From assembly GCA_021443415.1 (NCBI GenBank), contig JABUTZ010000001.1, positions 36,000 to 93,061 of the forward strand: a stretch of 57,062 bases of DNA, written 5' to 3'. The stretch comes from Bacteroidaceae bacterium (GTDB lineage Bacteria > Bacteroidota > Bacteroidia > Bacteroidales > Bacteroidaceae). The translations under genes were made by a program, and so were the position numbers. This document shows, in pieces, positions 27,577-36,900 of the stretch (position 1 is the stretch's first letter; each line of letters starts with the position of its first letter). The notes under the pieces are model-generated. The model was not told the DNA's origin, searched no databases, and saw only the letters and a program-made list of their open reading frames with translations.

Positions 27577-28383
27577 ATGAACATCCAAGCAAACGCAAAG
27601 CTCAACATCGGGCTTAACATCATAAGCCGCCGCCCTGACGGCTACCACAACATCGAAAGCCTGTTCATACCCATAGGACTCAGCGACCAGATAGAGATTA
27701 TCCCATCTATGGGCAATGAGACGACCCTGCGCATCTTTGGGCGTGAGATAGAGGGAGCTGTGACCGACAACCTCGTGATGCGTGCGGCACGTATGCTCGA
27801 CACACCGCCCGTGGATATAGTTCTGCACAAGAAGATTCCAACAGGTGCCGGATTGGGAGGCGGTTCAAGCGATGCAGCGGCTACGATGAAGTTGCTCAAC
27901 GATATGTTTGAGTTGGGCATGGACAACGAGACTATGTGTCGCAAACTGGCGACGCTCGGAGCCGACTGCCCATTTTTCGTGGCTGGGACGGCACAGTTTG
28001 CGGAAGGAATAGGAGAGCGGCTAACACCCATCACCCTTGGCAATATCTTTGACAATTGCTACGTCGCACTGGTAAAACCTCCTGTGCATGTATCCACGAA
28101 GGAGGCCTACTCGTGCGTGACTCCGCGACCGGCCGACATTCCCATCCTATTTGCAATGACTCACCCCATCGGCGAATGGCGCAACATGATTAGGAACGAC
28201 TTTGAGAAGAGCGTATTCGCCACACACCCCGAGATAGGCGAACTGAAGCAAACGATGTATGACTGCGGTGCCCTTTATGCACAGATGAGCGGTTCCGGTT
28301 CAGCCGTGTTCGGCATCTTTGACCGAGAGCCACAACTGCCGATGTTCGGTAACGACCATTTCGTGTGGGTTAACCGCTTATAA
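27577..28383 (+). CDS. ispE: 4-diphosphocytidyl-2-C-methyl-D-erythritol kinase
   Basis: Phosphorylates CDP-methylerythritol in the non-mevalonate isoprenoid pathway. The 268-residue GHMP kinase has NAKLNIGLNI at the N-terminus (K8), the ATP-binding loop PTGAGLGGGSSDA (88-100), the catalytic Asp in LGADCPFF, and the C-terminal MSGSGSAVFGIF. Length is slightly short but normal for the phylum. It lies between recQ and dprA with gaps of 24 and 11 bases, consistent with one transcript. Confidence 0.95.
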   Translation: MNIQANAKLNIGLNIISRRPDGYHNIESLFIPIGLSDQIEIIPSMGNETTLRIFGREIEGAVTDNLVMRAARMLDTPPVDIVLHKKIPTGAGLGGGSSDAAATMKLLNDMFELGMDNETMCRKLATLGADCPFFVAGTAQFAEGIGERLTPITLGNIFDNCYVALVKPPVHVSTKEAYSCVTPRPADIPILFAMTHPIGEWRNMIRNDFEKSVFATHPEIGELKQTMYDCGALYAQMSGSGSAVFGIFDREPQLPMFGNDHFVWVNRL

Positions 28384-28394
28384 CAACAGACACC

Positions 28395-29516
28395 ATGGAC
28401 GAACTGCTTTATAGGATAGCTCTTTCGATGCTGCCAATCAAACCGCAGGAGCAACGCATGCTGTTGGAGGCGGCGGGCAGTGCCACCGAGGTATTCCACC
28501 TCTCGAAGCGCATTGAGGAACTGATACCCGACAGCAACGACAAGGCGCGTGCCGTGATGGCAAGCATGGAGGGTCAACTGACTGGTGCGGCTCGTGAGAT
28601 AGCTTTCGCCGAACGTAAGAACATTCGCATTCTCACCATCGACGACGACGCTTATCCCTACCGACTCAAGCAGGCGGAAGATGCACCCACCGTTCTTTAT
28701 TATAGCGGCAACGCCGACTTGAATGCCAAGCACATTGTCAGCATAGTGGGAACACGCAGCTGCACTGACTACGGCAAGGATCTCTGCCGACAGTTCATTG
28801 CAGACCTGAAGGAAGCGGTCCCCGACCTCGTGGTGCTAAGCGGACTGGCATACGGCATCGACGTAACTGCCCATCTGGCTTGTCTTGAGAATGGCATACC
28901 GACTGTAGGGGTTCTCGCCCATGGGCTGGACATCATCTATCCGCAGGTTCATCGCACCTATGCCAACGACATGGTGAGGAACGGTGGCTTGCTGAGTGAA
29001 TATCGCAGCGGCACGGACATGAACAAGTCGCTCTTCGTGGCCCGCAACCGAATTGTCGCTGCCTGTGCCGACGCAACGGTGGTGGTTGAGAGCAAGGAGA
29101 AAGGAGGCTCGCTCCATACCGCCCGCATGGCACTGGACTACAACCGCGACGTGTATGCTTTCCCAGGCAGAGTGACCGACAAAGTAAGCCGTGGCTGTCT
29201 GGATCTCATCTTCGACAACGTAGCCAGATGCGTCTGTGATGCAAAGCAATTCCTGGAATGTCAGGGTTGGGATAGCCTGAAGAAGCCCGATGAGCATGTC
29301 GTGCAGACGGAACTCTTTACCGAACTTGATGAGACACAATTGTATATAGTCGGCAAGATGCGCAGTTTGGACGAGTGCAACATCGCTCAACTTGCTGCGG
29401 TCACTGCCATACCCGTCAAGCAGTTGAATGTCCACCTGGCACAGATGGAACTGGCAGGTGTCATCGAGTTTAGCCCAGGAGGCAAATACCGCCTTGCCAT
29501 GTCCTACAGACGGTAG
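28395..29516 (+). CDS. dprA: DNA-processing protein DprA
   Basis: Loads RecA on incoming single-stranded DNA during natural transformation. The 373-residue protein has an N-terminal SAM-like helical domain, the Rossmann core beginning SIVGTRSCTDYGKD, the phosphate-binding SGLAYGIDVTAHLA and VLAHGLDIIYP segments, and ARNRIVAACADATVVVES. A C-terminal winged helix (about 310-370) is visible. Length and order match the family. It is convergent with an aldo/keto reductase gene nine bases away. The only other competence-like gene in the window is the HhH protein at 18041. Confidence 0.94.
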   Translation: MDELLYRIALSMLPIKPQEQRMLLEAAGSATEVFHLSKRIEELIPDSNDKARAVMASMEGQLTGAAREIAFAERKNIRILTIDDDAYPYRLKQAEDAPTVLYYSGNADLNAKHIVSIVGTRSCTDYGKDLCRQFIADLKEAVPDLVVLSGLAYGIDVTAHLACLENGIPTVGVLAHGLDIIYPQVHRTYANDMVRNGGLLSEYRSGTDMNKSLFVARNRIVAACADATVVVESKEKGGSLHTARMALDYNRDVYAFPGRVTDKVSRGCLDLIFDNVARCVCDAKQFLECQGWDSLKKPDEHVVQTELFTELDETQLYIVGKMRSLDECNIAQLAAVTAIPVKQLNVHLAQMELAGVIEFSPGGKYRLAMSYRR

Positions 29517-29525
29517 GCGACGCGC

Positions 29526-30542
29526 CTATTCAGGCGTTTTAGGAGATTGCTGCAGGAATGAACTGGTCATATTGTCTATCGCCGTCAGTTCGTCGGCAGA
29601 GAACTTGAGGTTGTTGAGGGCGGACAGGCTACTATCGAGCTGTGCCACTGAGCGTGCCCCCACGATAACACTTGTAACCCGTTGGTCGCGAAGGAGCCAT
29701 GCGAGAGCCATCTGCGAGAGAGACTGACCACGGCGTTTGGCTATCTCGTTGAGACGCTTGGCGGAGGCGACTACATGGGCAGTCACATGGGCGGGTTGGA
29801 GAAATCCTTCGGGACGGGCGGCACGCGAACCTGCCGGAATCGTGCCGGAGAAATACTTGTCCGTGAGCAGACCCTGGTTGAGCGGTGAGAAAGCGACGAA
29901 GCCACTTCCCTCCTCTGCCGCCGCAGGTATGATGCGCGACTCGGGATAGCGAACCTGAAGGTTGTATTTGTACTGGCTCAACAAGCAGGGAACATGAGCG
30001 TCGCGCAGAATCTTGTATGCCAAACGTTGTTTCTCAGGCGGATACTTGGAAATGCCCACATAGAGAGCCTTGCCCTGCCGCACAATATCAATTAGCGCCT
30101 GCATGGTCTCTTCTATGGGAGTGACTCCGTCGTATCGGTGAGAGTAGAAGACATCGAAGTATTCCAGCCCTGTGCGACGCAGACTCTGGTCGATGCTCGC
30201 CATGAGGTTCTTGCGGCTTGATCCGTCTCCATAAGGACCTTCCCACATCTGGTGTCCCGCCTTCGACGAGAGGAAGAGTTCGTCGCGATGAGCACTCAGG
30301 TTGTCCCGAAGGATGCGTCCGAAGTTCGTCTCCGCACTGCCGGGCACTGGTCCGTAGTTGTTCGCAAGGTCGAAATGCGTGATACCACGATCGAATGCAT
30401 GCAGTATCATGCGCTCCGCCTCGGAATAGTCATCGACACTGCCGAAATTGTGCCATAGTCCGAGCGAGATGGCTGGCAACATCAGGCTACTTTTACCGCA
30501 ACGGCGGTATGTCATGTGTGAATAACGATTGGGGTCTGCCAT
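29526..30542 (-). CDS. Aldo/keto reductase (YghZ/Gpr-like)
   Basis: A 338-residue NADPH-dependent aldo/keto reductase with a TIM-barrel fold. The catalytic tetrad candidates are the Asp and Tyr in FDLANNYG, Lys in LSSKAGH, and His in FYSHRYD. The PVPGSAE sequence after the Tyr is characteristic of the YghZ/L-glyceraldehyde-3-phosphate reductase group, which detoxifies reactive aldehydes such as methylglyoxal. The C-terminal cofactor-binding VIVGARSVAQL is present. It has its own -7 element and is divergent from engB. Confidence 0.92.
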   Translation of the reverse strand: MADPNRYSHMTYRRCGKSSLMLPAISLGLWHNFGSVDDYSEAERMILHAFDRGITHFDLANNYGPVPGSAETNFGRILRDNLSAHRDELFLSSKAGHQMWEGPYGDGSSRKNLMASIDQSLRRTGLEYFDVFYSHRYDGVTPIEETMQALIDIVRQGKALYVGISKYPPEKQRLAYKILRDAHVPCLLSQYKYNLQVRYPESRIIPAAAEEGSGFVAFSPLNQGLLTDKYFSGTIPAGSRAARPEGFLQPAHVTAHVVASAKRLNEIAKRRGQSLSQMALAWLLRDQRVTSVIVGARSVAQLDSSLSALNNLKFSADELTAIDNMTSSFLQQSPKTPE

Positions 30543-30587
30543 AAGGATACGGATTGATTAGCGTGTGGCTTACTGAGTTATTTTGCG

Positions 30588-30595
30588 CAAAGTTA
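30588..30595 (-). promoter_or_regulatory. Bacteroidetes -7 element for the aldo/keto reductase
   Basis: The minus strand reads TAACTTTGC, 45 bases before the ATG. The only TTTG nearby is 14 bases upstream, too close for a standard -33. Confidence 0.4.
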
Positions 30596-30671
30596 AGAAA
30601 AATTCTTATCAAAACCGTTGTCTGCCCATACTAACTGCTCCCTTTTTGCCCATTTTTTCGCCAGAAATGTT

Positions 30672-30679
30672 TATCTTTG
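30672..30679 (+). promoter_or_regulatory. Bacteroidetes -7 element for engB
   Basis: TATCTTTGC ends 23 bases before the engB ATG. A TTTTTG lies 23 bases upstream, somewhat far for a -33. Confidence 0.5.
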
Positions 30680-30702
30680 CATTCTCAAACCACTATCCCA
30701 TC

Positions 30703-31311
30703 ATGAAAATCAAGTCGGCTCGTTATGTCATCAGCAATGCGTTTGTGGAGAAATGTCCGCAGACGTCATTGCCGGAATACGCCTTCATTGGTCGTAGTAA
30801 CGTGGGCAAGTCGAGCCTCATAAATGCCCTGACCAACACAAAGGGGTTGGCAAAGACGAGTTCCACACCGGGCAAGACGACACTGATAAATCATTTCATC
30901 ATCAACGATGAGTGGTGGTTGGTGGATCTTCCTGGCTATGGCTACGCAACGATGGGCAAGAAAGAGCGTACGAAGCTCGAATACACAATCTCTCGTTATA
31001 TCCTTGAACGTCAATCACTGACGGCTGTTTGTGTACTTGTTGATATAAGACACAAGCCACAACGTATTGATGTGGAATTTATCGAGTGGCTGGGCGAGAA
31101 CGGCGTTCCGTTTATCATTATCTTCACCAAGGCGGACAAACTGAGCGGAGGCGAGGCGGCACGAAACGTGGCGGCATACAAGCGGTTCCTTAAGGAGACT
31201 TGGGAGGAGTTGCCAACGATGTTCGTCACGAGTAGTGCGGCACGCACAGGTACCGAAGATGTGTTGAGTTGGATTGAAGACACCAATGCCTCGCTCAATT
31301 CTCAAAACTGA
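30703..31311 (+). CDS. engB: Ribosome biogenesis GTP-binding protein EngB/YsxC
   Basis: A 202-residue GTPase needed for large ribosomal subunit assembly. G1 is GRSNVGKSS (30-38), the T in TSSTPGKT is G2, G3 is DLPGYGYA and G4 is FTKADK. The ATG at 30703 is chosen because conserved homology begins [10 protein letters not shown] and a -7 element sits just upstream; longer in-frame extensions would translate the promoter. The next gene begins immediately after its stop, so it shares a transcript with the agmatine genes. Confidence 0.95.
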   Translation: MKIKSARYVISNAFVEKCPQTSLPEYAFIGRSNVGKSSLINALTNTKGLAKTSSTPGKTTLINHFIINDEWWLVDLPGYGYATMGKKERTKLEYTISRYILERQSLTAVCVLVDIRHKPQRIDVEFIEWLGENGVPFIIIFTKADKLSGGEAARNVAAYKRFLKETWEELPTMFVTSSAARTGTEDVLSWIEDTNASLNSQN

Positions 31312-32331
31312 ATGCTTCGAACCATGACCAATTTCAGACTTCCCGCCGAATGGGAACCGCAGAGTGGCGTTCAGCTCACGTGGCCGCATGCCGCCACCGA
31401 CTGGGCGGACATGCTCGACGTCGTTGACGAAACCTATGTCGAGATGGCACGTCACATCGCCTCCCACGAGCGCTTGCTGATTGTTACACCCGAGGTCGAG
31501 CGTGTGCGTTCCCTCTGTCGCGGCATAGATGCGCTTTATATCAAGTGTCCGTCCAACGACACATGGGCACGCGACCATGCTTTCATCACCGTCGAAGAGG
31601 CCAATGGCTCACATCATCTTCTTGACTTTGGTTTCAACGGCTGGGGCATGAAGTTCGCCGCCAATCTCGACAATTGCATCAACCGCCATGTCTTCGACTC
31701 TGGATGCATGCATGGCTCTTATGCCTCTCACCTGGACTTCACACTCGAAGGAGGTAGCATCGAGAGCGACGGCCACGGCACCATCCTCACCACCTCTCGA
31801 TGTCTAATGAGCCATAATCGAAACGAATGGCTGTCGCGTCCCCAGATTGAAGAACAATTAAGACAACGACTTGGTGCCAAACGAGTTCTTTGGCTCGACT
31901 ATGGTGCTGTAGATGGCGATGACACCGACTCGCACATCGACACCCTCGCTCGCCTTTGCCCCAACGACACCATATTATATATATGCGACTCGCATAGCGA
32001 TGAACTAAACCGCATGGAAGCGCAACTTCGTGAATTCCAGACTGACGATGGTCGCCCCTATCGCCTTGTGCCTCTCCCCTCGCCCACTCCAATGTTCGAT
32101 GAAGAGGGTTGCCCTATGCCTGCCACCTATGCCAATTTCTTGGTTATCAATGGTGCTGTGCTTGTTCCTACCTACGCACAACCGCAAACCGACTCCGAAG
32201 CACTGACACAGATTGCCAACGTCTTCCTTGACCGCGAGATTGTACCCATCGATTGTCGCTCACTCATCCATCAGCATGGAAGCCTCCATTGTTGCACCAT
32301 GCAATATCCTGCCGGTGTCATTGCCAAATAA
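31312..32331 (+). CDS. aguA: Agmatine deiminase
   Basis: Converts agmatine to N-carbamoylputrescine in polyamine synthesis. It is a peptidylarginine-deiminase-type fold with substrate contacts in PSNDTWARDH, the LEGGSIESDG block, the catalytic His in DDTDSHID and the nucleophilic Cys in GSLHCCTMQ near the C-terminus. The first ATG directly abuts the engB stop; an ATG at 31324, twelve bases on, gives 335 residues and starts exactly at the conserved MTNFRLPAEW, so it may be the real start. An extra Cys follows the catalytic one. aguB follows 24 bases later. Confidence 0.94.
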   Translation: MLRTMTNFRLPAEWEPQSGVQLTWPHAATDWADMLDVVDETYVEMARHIASHERLLIVTPEVERVRSLCRGIDALYIKCPSNDTWARDHAFITVEEANGSHHLLDFGFNGWGMKFAANLDNCINRHVFDSGCMHGSYASHLDFTLEGGSIESDGHGTILTTSRCLMSHNRNEWLSRPQIEEQLRQRLGAKRVLWLDYGAVDGDDTDSHIDTLARLCPNDTILYICDSHSDELNRMEAQLREFQTDDGRPYRLVPLPSPTPMFDEEGCPMPATYANFLVINGAVLVPTYAQPQTDSEALTQIANVFLDREIVPIDCRSLIHQHGSLHCCTMQYPAGVIAK

Positions 32332-32355
32332 TAATACGCCCTAACTCAAACCAAT

Positions 32356-33231
32356 ATGAAGACTGCACTGATTCAAATGACTTGCTCTGCCTCTGCCGAA
32401 GACAACAAGCGGAAGATTGCCGACCGTATCTCACAGGCATCCGCCGAAGGCGCCCAACTGGTTGTCCTCCAGGAGTTGCACAACTCACTCTACTTCTGCC
32501 AGACGGAGTCTGTAGATAATTTTGATCTCGCCGAACCTATCCCCGGCGAGTCTACACGTTTTTATGCCGAGGTGGCCAAGACGAATCATGTTGTCCTCGT
32601 CACCTCACTCTTCGAACGACGCGCACCAGGACTCTATCACAACACTGCGGTGGTCTTCGAGCAGGATGGTTCAATTGCGGGCATATACCGCAAGATGCAT
32701 ATCCCCGACGACCCGGCTTACTATGAGAAGTTTTACTTCACACCGGGCGACCTCGGGTTCATGCCCATCGACACGAGTGTGGGTCGCTTGGGTGTGCAGG
32801 TATGCTGGGACCAGTGGTACCCTGAGGGAGCTCGCATCATGGCGCTCAATGGCGCTGACATTCTCATCTTCCCTACCGCCATCGGCTATGAGAGTAGCGA
32901 CTCACCTGAGGAGCAACAACGTCAGCGCGAAGCGTGGATGACAGTCCAGCGTGGACATGCCGTGGCGAATGGTTTGCCGGTGATTGCAGCCAATCGTGTC
33001 GGTCACGAACCAGACCCGAGTGGTGCCACCAACGGAATTCTCTTCTGGGGTAGCAGCTTTGTCTGCGGTCCGCAGGGCGAAATTCTCGCTCAGGCTTCCA
33101 CCAACCATGAGGAATTGCTCATCGTCGATATAGACCTCCGTCGCAGTGAGTCTGTTCGCCGCTGGTGGCCTTTCCTTCGCGACCGCCGCATCGATGCTTT
33201 CGACACTCTTACCAAGCGGTTTGGCAGATAA
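32356..33231 (+). CDS. aguB: N-carbamoylputrescine amidohydrolase
   Basis: Hydrolyses N-carbamoylputrescine to putrescine, the step after agmatine deiminase. The 291-residue nitrilase-family protein has the E40-K113-C150 triad in VVLQELHNS, YRKMHI and GVQVCWDQW. Length is typical. It follows aguA on the same transcript, so the pair completes the agmatine-to-putrescine route. Arginine decarboxylase is not in the window. It is convergent with an AlkD-like gene 13 bases away. Confidence 0.95.
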   Translation: MKTALIQMTCSASAEDNKRKIADRISQASAEGAQLVVLQELHNSLYFCQTESVDNFDLAEPIPGESTRFYAEVAKTNHVVLVTSLFERRAPGLYHNTAVVFEQDGSIAGIYRKMHIPDDPAYYEKFYFTPGDLGFMPIDTSVGRLGVQVCWDQWYPEGARIMALNGADILIFPTAIGYESSDSPEEQQRQREAWMTVQRGHAVANGLPVIAANRVGHEPDPSGATNGILFWGSSFVCGPQGEILAQASTNHEELLIVDIDLRRSESVRRWWPFLRDRRIDAFDTLTKRFGR

Positions 33232-33244
33232 CTGACCGCTACTC

Positions 33245-33835
33245 TCAGGACGCTTCGAGAAATGCCAGCACGGTGTTTGCCGCTTTGGCAACGTGTGCAT
33301 TTTGTGACTGAATGTTTGCGAGTGTCTGGTCGCGAAGTTCGTCCATCGTCCTTTCCGAAAACTCGGTGCCGTTTATCAGCATACGGGCAATGAGCAAGAA
33401 GCCACACACCTGATGCCAATCGCGTTCACTGGCTATCCACCTGAATGCCATATCAATGGCAAAGGGCAGTCGCACAAGGAGATACATGACCATAAGTCTG
33501 GCTATCTCTATGTTGGGAATCTGCTCTACCCATAGTTCCGCCAGGTCGTATGTGAACGCCTCCGTGGGCATTAACATGCAAGCAAGTATTTTGCTCTCGC
33601 GTATGTTCTCCATCCACAATGTTTGGGCGAGGCGGAAGAGGTCCTCCTCACCACCTCCCTGCTCCAGTATTTCCTTGCGCTGTTCGTCGGCAATCGTTTG
33701 AAGACGCGGCAATTCAACTCCAAAGTTCACCGTATAGTTAAATCCGCTCTCGCGCATCCGTGCCGATGCCACTCCGTTCATCGCTAACCGCAGTTCTGTC
33801 TTCACGGCCCGCATCAGTTCCTTTTGTTCAAGCAT
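33245..33835 (-). CDS. HEAT-repeat protein, probable AlkD-like DNA alkylation repair family
   Basis: A 196-residue all-helical soluble protein. Recurring helical pairs, including LAQTLWMENIRESKILACMLM, DLAELWVEQIPNIEIARLMV and MAFRWIASERDWHQVCGFLL, resemble the HEAT-like repeats of AlkD-type DNA glycosylases, which excise alkylated bases. The protein is shorter than classical AlkD (about 230), and I cannot confirm the catalytic Asp/Trp set, so a non-enzymatic family member is possible. It has its own TTG-N20-TAACTTTG promoter. Confidence 0.6.
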   Translation of the reverse strand: MLEQKELMRAVKTELRLAMNGVASARMRESGFNYTVNFGVELPRLQTIADEQRKEILEQGGGEEDLFRLAQTLWMENIRESKILACMLMPTEAFTYDLAELWVEQIPNIEIARLMVMYLLVRLPFAIDMAFRWIASERDWHQVCGFLLIARMLINGTEFSERTMDELRDQTLANIQSQNAHVAKAANTVLAFLEAS

Positions 33836-33856
33836 ATCGTATTATGTTTCTGCCTG

Positions 33857-33887
33857 CAAAGTTAATACTCTTTCTTTACTCTGCCAA
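33857..33887 (-). promoter_or_regulatory. Promoter of the AlkD-like gene, TTG-N20-TAACTTTG
   Basis: On the minus strand TTG at 33887-33885 is spaced 20 bases from TAACTTTG at 33864-33857. The -7 ends 21 bases before the ATG. Confidence 0.6.
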
Positions 33888-33918
33888 TTTATTCGCGGTC
33901 AAAGATATGAAATAATGC

Positions 33919-33954
33919 AGTGCGCCCCCGCAGACATAGCTGTGGGGGCGCACT
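33919..33954 (-). terminator. Strong hairpin terminator after nifJ
   Basis: The arms 33919-33932 and 33941-33954 form a 14-bp stem with one G-T wobble and an 8-base loop, 22 bases past the nifJ stop. The following minus-strand sequence is only moderately T-rich (GCATTATTTC). Confidence 0.8.
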
Positions 33955-33976
33955 TATCATATAGATTCCAGAGTGA

Positions 33977-36900
33977 TTACTCGCTCCAGTCCATCTTGGT
34001 CATGCGAATGTAGCTCTGGTAACGCTTCTTCGCCATTGCCTCGCAGGCATTGAAGAGGTCGGCGGCTTCGTTGGGATACTGCTTCATAACCGAAGCAAAG
34101 CGAACCTCACCCTTGAGGAAGTTCTGGAAGTTGTCCCAGTTGGGCTCCTTGGAGTCGAGCGAGAACGGATTCTTGCCTTCCTCTTCGAGAGCGGGATTGA
34201 AGCGCCACAGGTGCCAGTAACCGCACTCGACAGCGGCGGCTTCCTCAGACTGTGCCTTGCCCATGCCTGCCTTCAGACCGTGGTTGATACACGGAGCGTA
34301 GGCGATGATTATAGAAGGACCGGGATAAGCCTCCGCCTCGCGGATAGCCTTCAGGCATTGGCTCTGGTCAGCACCCATGGCAATCTGTGCCACATAGACA
34401 TAGCCGTAGGTGGTGGCAATCATGCCGAGGTCTTTCTTACGCACGCGCTTGCCGCTGGCAGCGAACTTGGCGATGGCACCGAGAGGAGTAGCCTTGGAAG
34501 ACTGACCGCCAGTGTTAGAATAAACCTCAGTGTCAAGCACGAGGATATTGACATCCTCACCGCTTGCGATGACGTGGTCGAGACCGCCATAGCCGATGTC
34601 ATAAGAGGCACCGTCACCACCGATAATCCACTGGCTACGCTTAACGAGATAGTGGTCGAGTTCCTTCAACTGGGCGCATACGGGGCAACCCTTGGCGGCA
34701 CTCTCGGCAATCAGCGGCTTCAGCTTCTCAGCGGCGGCTTTCGAAGCGTCAGCATCGTCCTTTCCGGCTATCCACTCCTGAGCGGCTGCCTTGTACTCCG
34801 CCGATACCTTGTCACTCTCCATCATCTGCGTGAGCAATGCCTCGATGCGAGCGCGCATCTTCTTGTTGGCGAGCGTCATACCCAGACCAAACTCGCAGAA
34901 GTCCTCGAAGAGGGAGTTCTGCCAAGCGGGACCCTGTCCCTTCTCATTCTTGGTGTAGGGGGTAGAAGGAATTGAACCTGAGTAGATTGACGAGCAACCA
35001 GTAGCGTTGGAAACAATCTCACGGTCACCGAAGAGTTGGGCGATGAGTTTCACATACGGTGTCTCGCCGCAACCCGAACATGCACCGCTGAACTCAAACA
35101 GAGGAGTTGCGAACTGGCTGTTCTTCGGACTCTGCTTGATATCCACCAGACCTTGCTTTGTCTTGACGTTCTTGACGCAGTAGTCCCAGTTGGCGGCCTC
35201 CTTGAGTTCGCCCTCGAGCGGAACCATCTTGAGCGCAGGACCTCCAAGCTTCGGATTTCCGGGACATACATCTACGCAGTTGCCGCAACCGAGGCAGTCC
35301 ATAACACCCACCTGAATGCGGAAGTGCATTCCCTTCATAGCGGCGGGAGCCTTCATCTCAAGTGAAACGGCATCAAGTCCTGCCACTTCCTCGTCGGTCA
35401 TAGCGAACGGACGGATACAGCTGTGAGGACATACGAACGAGCACTTGTGGCACTGGATGCACTTCGTTGAGTCCCATGTGGGAACGAAGGCGGCAACACC
35501 ACGCTTCTCGTAGGCGGCTGTACCCTGAGGCCATGAACCATCCTCGATTCCCTTGAATGCGCTCACGGGCAACAGGTCGCCGTCCTGAGCATTGATGGGA
35601 CGAACCACCTCGTTGATGAATGCGGGATCGTCGTTAGCGGGCTTTGCCTCTGGTTCGAGCGATGCCCATGCGGGGTCAACAGCCAACTGCTTGTACTCAC
35701 CTCCGCGGTCAACAGCGGCGTAGTTCTTGTCAACGACGTCCTGACCCTTCTTGCCATACGACTTGACGATGAACTTCTTCATCTGCTCAACCGCCAGCTC
35801 GACGGGAATTACGCCCGTGATGCGGAAGAAAGCGGACTGCAGAATGGTGTTGGTGCGGTTGCCCAGACCAATCTCCTGTGCTATCTTTGTGGCGTTGATA
35901 TAGTAAACCGAGATGTTGTGCTTGGCGAAATATGCCTTCACCTTAGCGGGCAGGTTCTTGGCCAGTTCCTCGCCTTCCCAGATGGTATTGAGCAGGAACG
36001 TGCCATTATCTTTCAGGCCGCGAGTCACGTCGTACATGTGCAGGTAAGCCTGAACATGGCAAGCAACGAAGTTCGGCGTGTTTACGAGATAGGTAGAGCG
36101 GATGGGGTCATCACCGAAACGCAAGTGCGAGCAGGTGAAGCCGCCAGACTTCTTCGAATCATAAGAGAAGTATGCCTGGCAACGCTTGTCAGTGTTCTCA
36201 CCGATGATCTTGACTGAGTTCTTGTTGGCACCTACGGTTCCGTCGGCACCCAGACCATAGAATTTGGCCTCGAACATGCCGTCGCCACCCATGGCTACCT
36301 CCTCGCCCACAGGCAGTGAAGTGAATGTGAGGTCGTCGACAACACCGATGGTGAACTGGTTCTTCGGAGTCGGCAGAGAGAGGTTCTCATACACTGCGAG
36401 TACCTGAGCCGGTGTGGTGTCGTTAGAGCCCAGACCATAGCGACCACCCACGATGATGGGCGCGTCTGCCTTGCCATAGAAGCAGTCCTTGACATCGAGA
36501 TAGAGGGGCTCGCCGTTTGCTCCGGGTTCCTTGGTGCGGTCGAGCACGGCGATTCTCTTCGCTGTGGCGGGTACGGCTGCAAGGAAGTGCTTGGCAGAGA
36601 ACGGACGATAGAGGTGAACTGCGACGAGTCCGACCTTCTCTCCCTTGGCAGTGAGGTAGTCGATGGTCTCGCGGATTGCCTCGGTGACACTGCCCATGGC
36701 GATAATCACGCGGTCAGCATCGGGCGCACCATAGTAGTTGAACAGTCCGTACTTGCGACCTGTGAGGGCGGAAATCTTCTCCATGTACTCCTCAACAACG
36801 GCGGGAACGGCATCGTAGTAGCGGTTGCATGACTCGCGGTGAGCGAAGAACGTGTCGGGGTTCTCTGCCATACCACGGGCGATAGGACGCTCGGGTGAGA

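Noticed and set aside
30583-30702. Upstream extension of engB by 40 codons
   Set aside because: It would translate the -7 element and is unlike the family, which begins MKIKSARY at 30703.
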